The notes beneath the pieces are model-generated. The model was not told the DNA's origin. It searched no databases and was given only the letters and a program-made list of their open reading frames with translations. Shown one piece after another: positions 27,871-36,463 of a stretch of 64,000 nucleotides of DNA. The stretch's first letter is position 1. Each line of letters opens with the position of its first letter. The stretch spans positions 2,232,001 through 2,296,000 of the forward strand of contig NZ_CP045292.1 in NCBI RefSeq assembly GCF_009363055.1. Direction: 5' to 3'. The translations under genes were made by a program, and so were the position numbers. The stretch comes from Flavobacterium haoranii. GTDB lineage: Bacteria > Bacteroidota > Bacteroidia > Flavobacteriales > Flavobacteriaceae.

Positions 27871-28596
27871 TTAGTTTCTGCCATTTTCATTAGGATATAA
27901 ACTTGGTAATTCATCGCTTTGCCAAAATTCTTTGGTATCAATATCCAAAATTGTGAGTTTACCTTTAAAAGCGGCACCTGTATCTACATTCCAGATACAG
28001 GCTTTATTTACAGGAATAGTTTCTTCTATTTGTGTAACAGGTGTGTGGCCAATGTAAATTTCATGATATAGCTTTAATCTTCTAGGATAATTTAAACTTT
28101 CTTTACTCAGATTTGGATCTAATGACAAAGCTGTTTCCCAAAGCGTTCGATCCCAATAAAATAAAGCTTTAAAAAACTCGTGATCAATTCCTTTTAAATT
28201 GGAAAAACCAGCGTGAATAAAAAGTCTGTTTTTATCATCTAGAAAATAATTTTGTAAACTTTCTAAAAATTTAATGTGTAAATTTTTAGTAGCTGTAGAA
28301 ACCGATTTGTAAGCTTCGAGTGTAGACGCTCCACCATGATTAAACCATTCTTTTGAGTAAGTATCTGTTTTAAGGTAATTTAAAAGTAAATCGTCATGAT
28401 TACCTTTAATGAATATACAACTATGTTGTTGATTAAGTTCAATTAAATAATCAATTACTTGTGGCGATTCGCTCCAGCCATCGACATAATCGCCAAGAAA
28501 GATTAACGTATCGTTTGAGGTAACATGGGCTCTTTCGAGAACTTGTTGCAGTGCTTTTAGACCGCCATGAATATCTCCAATAACTAAATTTCGCAT
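27871..28596 (-). CDS. Metallophosphoesterase (serine/threonine phosphatase-like)
   Basis: A 241-residue cytoplasmic enzyme of the calcineurin-like phosphoesterase superfamily, close to PrpA/ApaH-type phosphatases. All metal motifs are visible: GDIHGGLKAL (near residue 6), FLGDYVDGW (near 34), KGNHDD (near 70) and a later HAGF and GHTPV. The substrate may be phosphoprotein or a dinucleotide. I choose the ATG at 28596 (MRNLVIGDIHG) over a TTG five codons upstream. Confidence 0.9.
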   Translation of the reverse strand: MRNLVIGDIHGGLKALQQVLERAHVTSNDTLIFLGDYVDGWSESPQVIDYLIELNQQHSCIFIKGNHDDLLLNYLKTDTYSKEWFNHGGASTLEAYKSVSTATKNLHIKFLESLQNYFLDDKNRLFIHAGFSNLKGIDHEFFKALFYWDRTLWETALSLDPNLSKESLNYPRRLKLYHEIYIGHTPVTQIEETIPVNKACIWNVDTGAAFKGKLTILDIDTKEFWQSDELPSLYPNENGRN

Positions 28597-28615
28597 AGTA
28601 AATTTTAACAATTTT

Positions 28616-28710
28616 TACAGAAAAACTAGATGGTAATTATAAATTACCGTTTTACCTTTACATTTATATGAATGATATTCAAGCATTTGTAAAATGCTTG
28701 GTATTTTTTA
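28616..28710 (+). promoter_or_regulatory. Leader region with two hairpins before the small lipoprotein gene
   Basis: Hairpin 1: GGTAATT/AATTACC (28632-28648). Hairpin 2: CAAGCATTT/AAATGCTTG (28680-28700) followed by GTATTTTTT, which looks like a terminator or attenuator on the plus strand. TACAGAAAAACTAGA (28616-28630) partly matches a palindrome at 31925-31939. The role is inferred. Confidence 0.45.
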
Positions 28711-28753
28711 AAGTAAAGCAAAAATATAAAAAATAACCCCTAACACAATAAAA

Positions 28754-28975
28754 ATGAAAAAAGTAATCCTAGTAGTGGGAGTAATGGTAGTATTACTTCT
28801 TATGAGTTCATGTTCTGTTGATGAATTAGAAACAAATAACTCTAACTTAAAACAACAAGAAATGAATTATTCTGACGAAATGTTTCAAAGAGAAGGAGAA
28901 GGAGATGAAACAGCTACACAAAATGCAACAACAAGTACAGAAACAGATCCTATTTCAGGTCCAAAAAAAGATTAA
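28754..28975 (+). CDS. Small lipoprotein, unknown function
   Basis: A 73-residue protein with a hydrophobic N-terminus and lipobox (LLMSSC, Cys20). The mature part is short, polar, Glu/Thr-rich and probably disordered. No family recognised. It lies upstream of another small membrane protein and the kinase/regulator pair, all on the plus strand. Co-transcription is plausible, and a role as signal, sensor partner or target of the two-component system is a guess. Confidence 0.65.
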   Translation: MKKVILVVGVMVVLLLMSSCSVDELETNNSNLKQQEMNYSDEMFQREGEGDETATQNATTSTETDPISGPKKD

Positions 28976-28992
28976 TTTAAAAATAAAATATA

Positions 28993-29172
28993 ATGAAAAA
29001 TATTTCCACTTTATTCGGTTTGGTATTGGTATACCTGGTGTTTTTATTATTTCAAAAAAATACTATTGAAAATAAAAAAGTAGTAAAAGAAAATGCTACA
29101 ACAGTAAATTTTACAGCAAATGAAGTTTTATCTTCAGATAGATCGCCAATTATTATGGTAAAAAGAGATTAA
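28993..29172 (+). CDS. Small single-span membrane protein (59 aa)
   Basis: An open frame from ATG 28993 to TAA 29172. It encodes MKNISTLFGLVLVYLVFLLF followed by a charged, polar tail that ends VKRD. The first 20 residues form one membrane segment or uncleaved signal. The A/T-rich start context and 17-base spacing from the lipoprotein gene fit a real gene. No family is recognised. The histidine kinase starts 37 bases later. Confidence 0.6.
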   Translation: MKNISTLFGLVLVYLVFLLFQKNTIENKKVVKENATTVNFTANEVLSSDRSPIIMVKRD

Positions 29173-29209
29173 ATAAATATCTTTAAGATTTTTTAGTATA
29201 CTATTTAAT

Positions 29210-31222
29210 TTGAAGATATATTATTTTCTTTTTATTTTAATTCTTTTTATTTCTTGTAAAAGAAGTGAAGAGAACTTGTATTCAAATGATAAGCTAGATT
29301 ATCATTTCAATGAAGTGTATAACAATGATTTATCTAAAGAGCAGAAATTACAACATATAGATTCGGCTCAAATTTTAGTTGCGAAGCAAAATGATGAAGA
29401 TTCATTAAAAGTTAAGAATTTATTTAAAATTGCAAATAGATATTTTCAACTTCTAGAATATAGAAAATACAAAAATGTTGTTGAACGAATTTATAATCTA
29501 GGCAATAAAATTCAAGACACTTCAATTATTGCTAAATCTCAATATTATTTAGGAGATTATTATTTTTTTACTTCAAAAAATGATAGTGCATATTACTACT
29601 ATTTTGAATCTGAGAAAAAATATAAAAACCTTAAAAACGACTTTAATAAAGGAAGTGTTTTTTTACACAAAGCAAATATCTTATTGTATGAGAGGGACTT
29701 TGTAGGTAGTGAAGCACAAACTATAAAAGCCTTAAATGTTGCTAAGGCAATAAATGATGTTGAATTATTATATGATTGTTATGCAAATCTTGGCAATTCG
29801 CAGCTGGGTTTAAAAAATTACGACGAAGCGCTTAAATATCATTTTAAGAGTTTAGAGGAAATTAAAAATGTTACTTTAGAAAATTATATCCCAATTTTTA
29901 AAGCACAATCTTACAATAACATTGGTCATGTTTATTTAAGCATGGGTAATTACAACAAAGCTAAAGAATACCTCGCCCAAGGTTTAGTAATCCCAAAACT
30001 AAAAGAACTTCAACCTATTTTCTATTCTTCATTATTAGACTACTATGCTTATGCCAATTATAAGCTTAAAAATGAAGCAGAAAATGACTTTTTAAAAGCA
30101 CTAAAAATTAGAGACAGTATTAACGATACTGCTGGAAGAATTAAAAGTAGAATTCATTTAACAGAATTTTATCTTGATAAAAAAGACACAATAGACGCGC
30201 TTCTATTGAACAAGCAAGCATACGATTTAGCTAAAAGCGCAAAATACAATAAGGAAGTTTTAATTGCTTTGGATTTTTATACAAAGTTAGATCCTAAAAA
30301 CGGATTAAAATATGCTCAAGAATACATAAAATTGAGTGATAGTTTGCAAGAGCAAGAAAGAGGAATTCGAAATAAATTAGCCCGAATTGAATTCGAAACT
30401 GATGAAATTTTACAGGAAAAAGAAGTACTTTCTGGAGAAAAATCAATAATTTTACTAACATCGATCACAATACTTTTTATTGGAACTCTGTTGTTTATAA
30501 TTTTCTATTTGAGAAGTAAACAAAAACAATTAGTGTTTGCGAACGAACAACAATTAGCAAACGAAAGAATTTATCAGTTAATGCTTGAACAGCAAACCAA
30601 ACTTGATGAGGCAAGAAAATCGGAAAAGAAAAGGATTGCTCGTGAGTTGCACGATGGAATTATGAATAAACTAGCAAGTACGCGTTTAAACTTGTTTGTT
30701 TTAAATAAAAAAACCGATCCTGAGACCATTAATAAATGTTTAACACATATAACTGATATTCAAAATATTGAAAAAGAAGTTAGAAATATTGCACACGAAT
30801 TATCAACCGAAACATTCACGCAAAAAAATAATTTTAGGTCGGTTTTAGAAAGTTTGTTTCAGGATCAAAAATCGTTATTTAGTGCCAATTTTAACGGTTT
30901 CATTGACGAAAATATAGAATGGGAAAATCTTTCGACCAAACATAAAATGAATTTGTACCGAATTTTACAAGAATCACTCAATAATTGTAATAAATATGCA
31001 GATGCACAAAATATTTCGGTATCAATTGCATTAATTAATAACGAAATTAGAACTGAAATAAAAGATGATGGGAAAGGATTTAATTTAAAAAAATCTAGCA
31101 GTAAGGGAATTGGAATACAAAATATGTACGATAGAACAAATGAAATTGGTGCTGAACTCAGTATTAATTCTAAAATTGGACTAGGAACAACTATAACACT
31201 AGAAATACCTTATAAATCTTAA
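29210..31222 (+). CDS. TPR-containing sensor histidine kinase
   Basis: A 670-residue membrane kinase. The N-terminus is a lipoprotein-like signal (FILILFISC, Cys16). TPR repeats occupy about 60-400 outside the cytoplasm, one membrane segment lies at about 405-428 (IILLTSITILFIGTLLFIIF), then a short coiled coil. A HisKA_3 domain has phospho-accepting His481 in RIARELHDG, and the C-terminal HATPase_c domain has DDGKGF and GIGIQNM. This is the NarL/LuxR-partner kinase type. No ATG is available at the proper place, so the start is TTG at 29210. The response regulator follows after three bases. Confidence 0.92.
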   Translation: MKIYYFLFILILFISCKRSEENLYSNDKLDYHFNEVYNNDLSKEQKLQHIDSAQILVAKQNDEDSLKVKNLFKIANRYFQLLEYRKYKNVVERIYNLGNKIQDTSIIAKSQYYLGDYYFFTSKNDSAYYYYFESEKKYKNLKNDFNKGSVFLHKANILLYERDFVGSEAQTIKALNVAKAINDVELLYDCYANLGNSQLGLKNYDEALKYHFKSLEEIKNVTLENYIPIFKAQSYNNIGHVYLSMGNYNKAKEYLAQGLVIPKLKELQPIFYSSLLDYYAYANYKLKNEAENDFLKALKIRDSINDTAGRIKSRIHLTEFYLDKKDTIDALLLNKQAYDLAKSAKYNKEVLIALDFYTKLDPKNGLKYAQEYIKLSDSLQEQERGIRNKLARIEFETDEILQEKEVLSGEKSIILLTSITILFIGTLLFIIFYLRSKQKQLVFANEQQLANERIYQLMLEQQTKLDEARKSEKKRIARELHDGIMNKLASTRLNLFVLNKKTDPETINKCLTHITDIQNIEKEVRNIAHELSTETFTQKNNFRSVLESLFQDQKSLFSANFNGFIDENIEWENLSTKHKMNLYRILQESLNNCNKYADAQNISVSIALINNEIRTEIKDDGKGFNLKKSSSKGIGIQNMYDRTNEIGAELSINSKIGLGTTITLEIPYKS

Positions 31223-31225
31223 AAA

Positions 31226-31897
31226 ATGAGTAAAATTAATATTTTCATGATTGATGATCATCCTATGATGATTGAAGGATATAAAAGTATCTTGTCATAC
31301 AACTCGTTAGATGTTGAAGTAGACGTTGTTGCTGCGCACAATTGTAAAGAAGCTTATGACCGTATCAATTTTACCACAAATGAAAATGCGTTTGATGTTG
31401 TTTTTTTAGATTTAAGTTTACCAGCATATGAAGAAAAAAATATTAATTCTGGAGAAGATTTAGCATATTTACTTCGTGATAAATTTCCAAATACTAAAAT
31501 TATCATTCTTACTTCTCATGCGGAAGCTTTTTTGCTCTACGATTTAAAGAAAAAAGTAAATCCTGAGGGAATTTTGGTTAAAAGCGATTTTTCAGCTGAA
31601 GAATTATTAAATGCTTTTGAAACCATTTTGAAAGGAGAAATTTTTGAGAGTAAAACCGTGAGGGAAAGCATAGACGAAATTTTACAATCAAAAGACAAAA
31701 TTCTTCTCGATGAAACCAATCGTGAAATCATAAGATTATTAGCTCAAGGCGTTCTCACTAAAAACATGCCACAGTACATTAATCTTGGTATTAGCGCCAT
31801 TGACAAAAGAAAAGCTCAAATTAAAGATTACTTTTTAATTAAAGGTGGAAGTGATGAAGACATCGTTAGATTATCTAAAAAACACGGATTAATTTAA
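31226..31897 (+). CDS. Response regulator of the NarL/LuxR type
   Basis: A 223-residue regulator and partner of the kinase directly upstream. The receiver domain has the acidic pair Asp10/Asp11 (MIDDHP), phospho-acceptor Asp62 (VFLDLSLP), Thr/Ser in ILTSHAE and Lys in LVKSD. The C-terminal part (about 155-215: NREIIRLLAQGVLTKNMPQYINLGISAIDKRK in two words) is a divergent LuxR-type helix-turn-helix. Target genes are unknown; the flanking small genes are candidates. Confidence 0.9.
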   Translation: MSKINIFMIDDHPMMIEGYKSILSYNSLDVEVDVVAAHNCKEAYDRINFTTNENAFDVVFLDLSLPAYEEKNINSGEDLAYLLRDKFPNTKIIILTSHAEAFLLYDLKKKVNPEGILVKSDFSAEELLNAFETILKGEIFESKTVRESIDEILQSKDKILLDETNREIIRLLAQGVLTKNMPQYINLGISAIDKRKAQIKDYFLIKGGSDEDIVRLSKKHGLI

Positions 31898-31924
31898 AAA
31901 AAAACAAAAAAATTTAACAAAATG

Positions 31925-31939
31925 TACAGAAAATCTGTA
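31925..31939. promoter_or_regulatory. Palindrome upstream of a small membrane protein
   Basis: TACAGA-AAA-TCTGTA is a perfect inverted repeat just after the response regulator gene and 59 bases before the next start. Its left half and spacer recur at 28616 (TACAGAAAA), upstream of the same gene group. It could be the regulator's binding site. Inference only. Confidence 0.35.
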
Positions 31940-31997
31940 TACGAGTAAACCTACAAAGGCAGTAACTTTATACTATAAAACTGACAACTTTATAGTT

Positions 31998-32222
31998 ATG
32001 AAAAAATTTACTTTAATAATCGTTTTTTTAATCGTGCTAACTTTAGTCTGGTTAGGTTTAATTATTAATGTTGCGTTTTTCTATTTTGATCATATTAGCG
32101 AATCTAAAATAATTTTAAGAGACATTTCCTTGCAATTTAAAGTTATTTATTTTCTAGGAATAGCTTTAAATATTGGGTTTCTTTCATTAATAATTTTAAG
32201 AAAAGATAATCAATATTTTTAG
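31998..32222 (+). CDS. Small two-span membrane protein, unknown function
   Basis: A 74-residue protein that is mostly hydrophobic: segments at about 5-28 (IIVFLIVLTLVWLGLIINVA) and about 47-66, with a short charged loop between. No family recognised. It follows the response regulator by 100 bases and ends tail to tail with the AlbA_2 gene, sharing four bases. Possibly controlled by the two-component pair. Confidence 0.6.
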   Translation: MKKFTLIIVFLIVLTLVWLGLIINVAFFYFDHISESKIILRDISLQFKVIYFLGIALNIGFLSLIILRKDNQYF

Positions 32223-33358
32223 TTATATTTCATTTTTCTTAATACCCTCATAACTTCTTTAAAAGCAATATAAGCATCTTGATTTTCTAATTTTTTTAAA
32301 ATAGTTTTCGCCTCAATCAGTTTTTGTTTAGCGTCTTCAAATCCATTTAAGTAACAAATCATCAAAGTCGAAGGTAAAATTAGTAAGTCAGAAGTTTCTC
32401 TTTGAGTAAGATTTAATCCATTTTCAAGCTTTTTTAACAAACTCAGATTAGCATTATAAATATGATGCAGTAATTTTCTATTGTATTGAGGCGGTTCAAA
32501 AAGCATTTCGTTTTCCATTTTATAATAACCATTATCAAAAAAGGTAATGGTTACTCTTTCAAGCGGATAATAACTCGTTTTATCATTAATGCCAAGTGGA
32601 ATATATTCGGTTGTTGTAAATGAAGCGTCATCATATTCAATTACAACATCATCCTGAGCCGAATAAAATAATTTTACTTGCTCATTTATTAACTCAATAT
32701 CAACCCGCGAGTAAAATGTCTTATCGCGTACTTTTTTCTTATTTCCAGCCCAACAAACCACAAATAATTCTTTAAAAACTTTGTATTTAGAATGTAAATC
32801 AGCATGCTTGTTATTAATAAAATCTAAAACGCCGTCTAGTGTGTGTTCTATGCTATTTCTAGAATTGTTCTCAATACTTATTACCGTTTCAGTATTGAGT
32901 TTAGAGAAAGGAATTTTTTCTTCGGTAGGAATCGAATTACTGCCTCTTCTTACAAAAGTAGAGTAAGCCGGAATGGTATAAATTCCCTTTCTAAAAAATG
33001 AAGTTTTACTTTTAGGTTTAATAGTAACTAAGCCAATAACTTTAGATTTTGGTAAATTAGGAAAAGGAATGTTTTCATACTGAATTTTAGGTGGATTTTC
33101 CAAATAAGCATTTACCAAGTTTTGAATGCGACTGTCGTCAAAGAAATCATCTCCTACAATTTCATTTGTTTCGTCTTCAACACCAACTAAAATATAAGAA
33201 TTATTTACAGGATTAGAGTTAGATAAAGCACAAATGTGTTTTAAAAATTTTGCCTTTCCTTCTTTAGTATGTAAGTTTAACTGACGCTTTTTATCATAAA
33301 ATGAATTCTCATCATGATGAGCTAATAAATTTTTGATAAGCAAGCGTTTATTAATCAT
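32219..33358 (-). CDS. AlbA_2 (Schlafen-type) domain protein
   Basis: A 379-residue cytoplasmic protein. The N-terminal part (about 25-140: KFLKHICALSNSN, YILVGVEDETNEIVG, NIPFPN and a PAYSTFVRRGSNS segment) fits the AlbA_2 / divergent AAA-4 domain, linked to nucleic-acid binding or transcription control. The C-terminal part is not recognised. No restriction or toxin genes are adjacent, so a defence role is not supported. The gene overlaps the small membrane gene by four bases at its 3' end. Confidence 0.72.
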   Translation of the reverse strand: MINKRLLIKNLLAHHDENSFYDKKRQLNLHTKEGKAKFLKHICALSNSNPVNNSYILVGVEDETNEIVGDDFFDDSRIQNLVNAYLENPPKIQYENIPFPNLPKSKVIGLVTIKPKSKTSFFRKGIYTIPAYSTFVRRGSNSIPTEEKIPFSKLNTETVISIENNSRNSIEHTLDGVLDFINNKHADLHSKYKVFKELFVVCWAGNKKKVRDKTFYSRVDIELINEQVKLFYSAQDDVVIEYDDASFTTTEYIPLGINDKTSYYPLERVTITFFDNGYYKMENEMLFEPPQYNRKLLHHIYNANLSLLKKLENGLNLTQRETSDLLILPSTLMICYLNGFEDAKQKLIEAKTILKKLENQDAYIAFKEVMRVLRKMKYN

Positions 33359-33368
33359 TTTTTAAATT

Positions 33369-33406
33369 CTGTTTACTGAAAACTGAGACTGAAAACTGTA
33401 GACTAA
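33369..33406. repeat. CTG/CAGT-rich degenerate intergenic repeat
   Basis: It holds TTTACTGAAAACTGAGAC and TGAAAACTGTAGACT, the same word set as at 17495-17550 and 35464-35551. It fills the gap between the aldo/keto reductase and AlbA_2 genes. Confidence 0.5.
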
Positions 33407-33407
33407 A

Positions 33408-34271
33408 TCAAGGCACTTTATGTCCCATACTTGTAGTCCAAATTTTAAACCAATCTTCTGTTTCTAATCGAAATGAATTGATTTTTTTCAGGTTTTCAAC
33501 TCGATCACTATTTGCTGTTCCAACAACTGGAATTACTTGCGAAGGATGTTGTAAAATCCATTGTAAAAGAATAATATCTGCCGAAACTTCATATTTAATT
33601 ATCAAATCGGCAAGTAAAATCTTCAATCTTAAAGTTTGCTCGTTATCTTCTTTAAAAACACTACCTAACGGATTCCATGCCATTGGTTTTATCTTATGTA
33701 AATTCATGTAATCTAATTGCCCATCAGTTAAAGGAAAATGATGAGTAACAGAAAATTGAATTTGATTGACTTCTACCTCAACATATTGTTTTACTAAATC
33801 GGTTTGATGAGGTAAAAAATTAGACAAACCAAAATGGTTTATTTTTCCCGTTTTTTTTAATTCCGTAACAGCTTCCGCCACTTCTTCAGCTTGTAAAAGC
33901 GGACTTGGTCTATGCAATAAAAGCAAATCTAAGTAATCAGTTTGAAGATTTTTTAGCGATTCTTCTACACTCCACAAAATATATTGTTTAGAATAATCAT
34001 AATGTTTTATGCTGTAATCTCTTTTTTCAGATAAATATTTAATACCACATTTAGAAATTAATTGAATATTCTCTCTTAGAATTCCAGAATTTTTAAAGGC
34101 CTTTCCAAAGCTTTCTTCGGTTGTATATCCACCATAAATATCGGCATGGTCAAAACTAGTAATATCTTGATTTATAAATGTATGAATAAGTTTTTCCATG
34201 GCATTTGTGTCTAGATTTTTATCCCAAACACCCCAGTTCATAACGCCAGCAATAAGTGAAGAAAATTTCAT
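33408..34271 (-). CDS. Aldo/keto reductase
   Basis: A 287-residue TIM-barrel NAD(P)H-dependent oxidoreductase of the YdhF-like group. The catalytic Tyr is in FDHADIYGGY near residue 46; other core motifs are YLDLLLLHRPS near 117, GLSNF near 151 and PVVGTAN near 250 for cofactor binding. Length is slightly short but complete. Substrate cannot be told. It stands alone, divergent from moxR. Confidence 0.9.
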   Translation of the reverse strand: MKFSSLIAGVMNWGVWDKNLDTNAMEKLIHTFINQDITSFDHADIYGGYTTEESFGKAFKNSGILRENIQLISKCGIKYLSEKRDYSIKHYDYSKQYILWSVEESLKNLQTDYLDLLLLHRPSPLLQAEEVAEAVTELKKTGKINHFGLSNFLPHQTDLVKQYVEVEVNQIQFSVTHHFPLTDGQLDYMNLHKIKPMAWNPLGSVFKEDNEQTLRLKILLADLIIKYEVSADIILLQWILQHPSQVIPVVGTANSDRVENLKKINSFRLETEDWFKIWTTSMGHKVP

Positions 34272-34452
34272 TTTTTTAATGTAATGCTAAAAATTTTCTT
34301 AAAAGTATAAAAAGAAAATCATAAAATGTAGTGCTAGTCAATATTGTACCATTATTTTTAACGCTATATTAACACCGCTATCCTAAATAAATTTTCAATT
34401 TTGAAATGTTAAAAATATTTTCAATTTTTGGCATTCAAAATTTTTTATAAAA

Positions 34453-35457
34453 ATGGAAGAGAATACTGCTACTTTAGACATCCGCGCAATAAATGAAAAA
34501 ATAGAAAGAGAAAGTGCATTTGTGGATTTGCTTACAATGGAAATGAATAAAGTTATTGTAGGACAAAAACAAATGATCGAAAGATTGTTAATTGGTTTAC
34601 TAGGTCAAGGTCACATTTTGTTAGAAGGTGTACCTGGTTTAGCAAAAACATTAGCGATTAATACTTTGTCTCAAGCGGTTCACGGTTCGTTTAGCCGAAT
34701 TCAGTTTACACCAGATTTGTTGCCTGCCGATGTTGTAGGAACAATGATTTACAACATTAAAGCGAATGATTTCTCGATAAAGAAAGGACCAATTTTTGCA
34801 AATTTTGTTTTAGCAGATGAGATTAACCGTGCTCCTGCAAAAGTGCAATCTGCTTTGTTAGAGGCAATGCAAGAAAAGCAAGTTACTATTGGGGACGAAA
34901 CTTTCAAGTTAGATAAACCATTCTTAGTAATGGCAACACAAAACCCAGTTGAGCAAGAAGGAACTTATCCTTTACCAGAAGCGCAAGTGGATCGTTTTAT
35001 GTTGAAAGTGGTTATCGATTATCCAAAAATGGAAGACGAACGATTAGTAATTCGTCAAAATTTGACTGGATCTTTTGAAAAAGTAAACCAAGTAGTCTCT
35101 TTAGAACAAATTTTAAGAGCACAACAAGCAGTGCGCGAAGTTTACATGGACGAGAAAATTGAAAAATATATTTTAGATATTATTTTCGCAACGCGTTATC
35201 CAGAGAAATATAATTTAGAAAGCCTAAAACCATTAATTAGTTTTGGAGCTTCGCCACGTGGAAGTATCAACTTGGCAACTGCTGCTAAATGTTATGCTTT
35301 CATTAAACGTAGAGGTTATGTAATTCCTGAAGATGTTCGTGCAGTAGTTCACGATGTTTTACGTCACAGAATTGGTATTACTTACGAAGCAGAAGCTGAA
35401 AATATTACTTCAGTTGAGATTATTAACAAAATTGTTAATCAAGTAGAAGTGCCTTAA
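34453..35457 (+). CDS. MoxR-family AAA+ ATPase
   Basis: A 334-residue ATPase of the MoxR/RavA class, which acts as a chaperone for proteins with von Willebrand A domains. Walker A is GVPGLAKT (near residue 60), Walker B VLADEIN (near 122), and sensor 1 ATQNPVEQEG. It is the first gene of the Bacteroidota aerotolerance (Bat) operon and probably acts on the VWA proteins encoded downstream (DUF58, BatA, BatB). The next gene is 95 bases on, past a CTG-rich repeat. Confidence 0.93.
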   Translation: MEENTATLDIRAINEKIERESAFVDLLTMEMNKVIVGQKQMIERLLIGLLGQGHILLEGVPGLAKTLAINTLSQAVHGSFSRIQFTPDLLPADVVGTMIYNIKANDFSIKKGPIFANFVLADEINRAPAKVQSALLEAMQEKQVTIGDETFKLDKPFLVMATQNPVEQEGTYPLPEAQVDRFMLKVVIDYPKMEDERLVIRQNLTGSFEKVNQVVSLEQILRAQQAVREVYMDEKIEKYILDIIFATRYPEKYNLESLKPLISFGASPRGSINLATAAKCYAFIKRRGYVIPEDVRAVVHDVLRHRIGITYEAEAENITSVEIINKIVNQVEVP

Positions 35458-35463
35458 TTTTTA

Positions 35464-35551
35464 GTATTCAGTTTACAGTCACAGTATTCAGAAGAATGAT
35501 TTACTATGACTGTTAACTATAGCTGTAAACTGTAAACTGCGACTGCCAACT
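35464..35551. repeat. CTG-rich degenerate repeat between moxR and the DUF58 gene
   Basis: It includes GTTTACAGTCACAGTATTCA and GTAAACTGTAAACTGCGACT. It resembles 17495-17550 and 33369-33406. It contains no gene. Confidence 0.5.
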
Positions 35552-35558
35552 AATGATT

Positions 35559-36425
35559 ATGGATACTAAAGAAATTCTTAAAAAAGTACGTAAGATTGAA
35601 ATTAAAACCCGAAGATTGAGCGATCATATCTTTTCGGGAGAATATCATACGTCTTTTAAAGGACGAGGAATGACATTTTCTGAAGTACGCCAATACCAAT
35701 ACGGAGATGATGTTCGAGCTATTGATTGGAATGTAACAGCGAGATATAACGAACCTTATGTAAAAGTTTTTGAAGAAGAAAGGGAATTAACCATGATGTT
35801 AATGGTAGATTGCAGTGGTTCGGAGAGTTTTGGAACGCAAAATCAACTAAAAAGTGAAGTAGTTACTGAAATTGCAGCAACTTTAGCCTTTTCTTCTACA
35901 AACAACAACGATAAGGTTGGATTGATTCTTTTTTCAGATGATATAGAATTGTTTATTCCACCTAAAAAAGGGAAATCACATGTTTTGAGAATTATTCGTG
36001 AGTTAATTGAATTTCAACCAAAAAGTAAAAAGACAGATATTGCGCAAGCTTTAAAATTCTTATCAAGTGTCATGAAGAAAAAAGCAATTGTGTTTATGAT
36101 TTCCGATTTCATGTCGAAAGATTACGAGCATACTTTGAAAATTGCTTCAAAAAAACACGATGTAACAGGAATTAGAGTTTTTGACAAGCGTGAAGAAAGC
36201 TTGCCAAATTTAGGTTTAGTAAACATGTTAGACGCCGAATCAGATAAAACAATGTTGGTTGATACTTCATCTAAAAAGTTACGCCAAAACTACGAGATTA
36301 ACTATCGCACAAATGTAAATTATTTTACGAGTGTGTTTTCAAAATGTGGTGCTGGATCAGTAAGTTCAAGAGTTGATGAAAGTTATGTAACAAAACTTTT
36401 AGCTTATTTTAAAGCAAGAAATTAG
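35559..36425 (+). CDS. DUF58 / VWA-like protein of the Bat operon
   Basis: A 288-residue cytoplasmic protein. The DUF58 core (GRGMTFSEVRQYQYGDDVR, IDWNVTAR) leads into a VWA-type fold with a MIDAS-like DCSGSE near residue 85. DUF58 proteins are regular partners of MoxR ATPases. I start at ATG 35559 (MDTKEILKK); an in-frame ATG two codons earlier is also possible. It follows moxR and precedes the 36464 membrane protein in the operon. Confidence 0.9.
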   Translation: MDTKEILKKVRKIEIKTRRLSDHIFSGEYHTSFKGRGMTFSEVRQYQYGDDVRAIDWNVTARYNEPYVKVFEEERELTMMLMVDCSGSESFGTQNQLKSEVVTEIAATLAFSSTNNNDKVGLILFSDDIELFIPPKKGKSHVLRIIRELIEFQPKSKKTDIAQALKFLSSVMKKKAIVFMISDFMSKDYEHTLKIASKKHDVTGIRVFDKREESLPNLGLVNMLDAESDKTMLVDTSSKKLRQNYEINYRTNVNYFTSVFSKCGAGSVSSRVDESYVTKLLAYFKARN

Positions 36426-36463
36426 ATTTCAGAAAATAGAAAAAAGAGAAAAGAAGAAAGACA

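Noticed and set aside
32219..33358. AlbA_2 protein as part of a defence island
   Set aside because: Its neighbours are a two-component system and an aldo/keto reductase; no nuclease, methylase or toxin partner is present.
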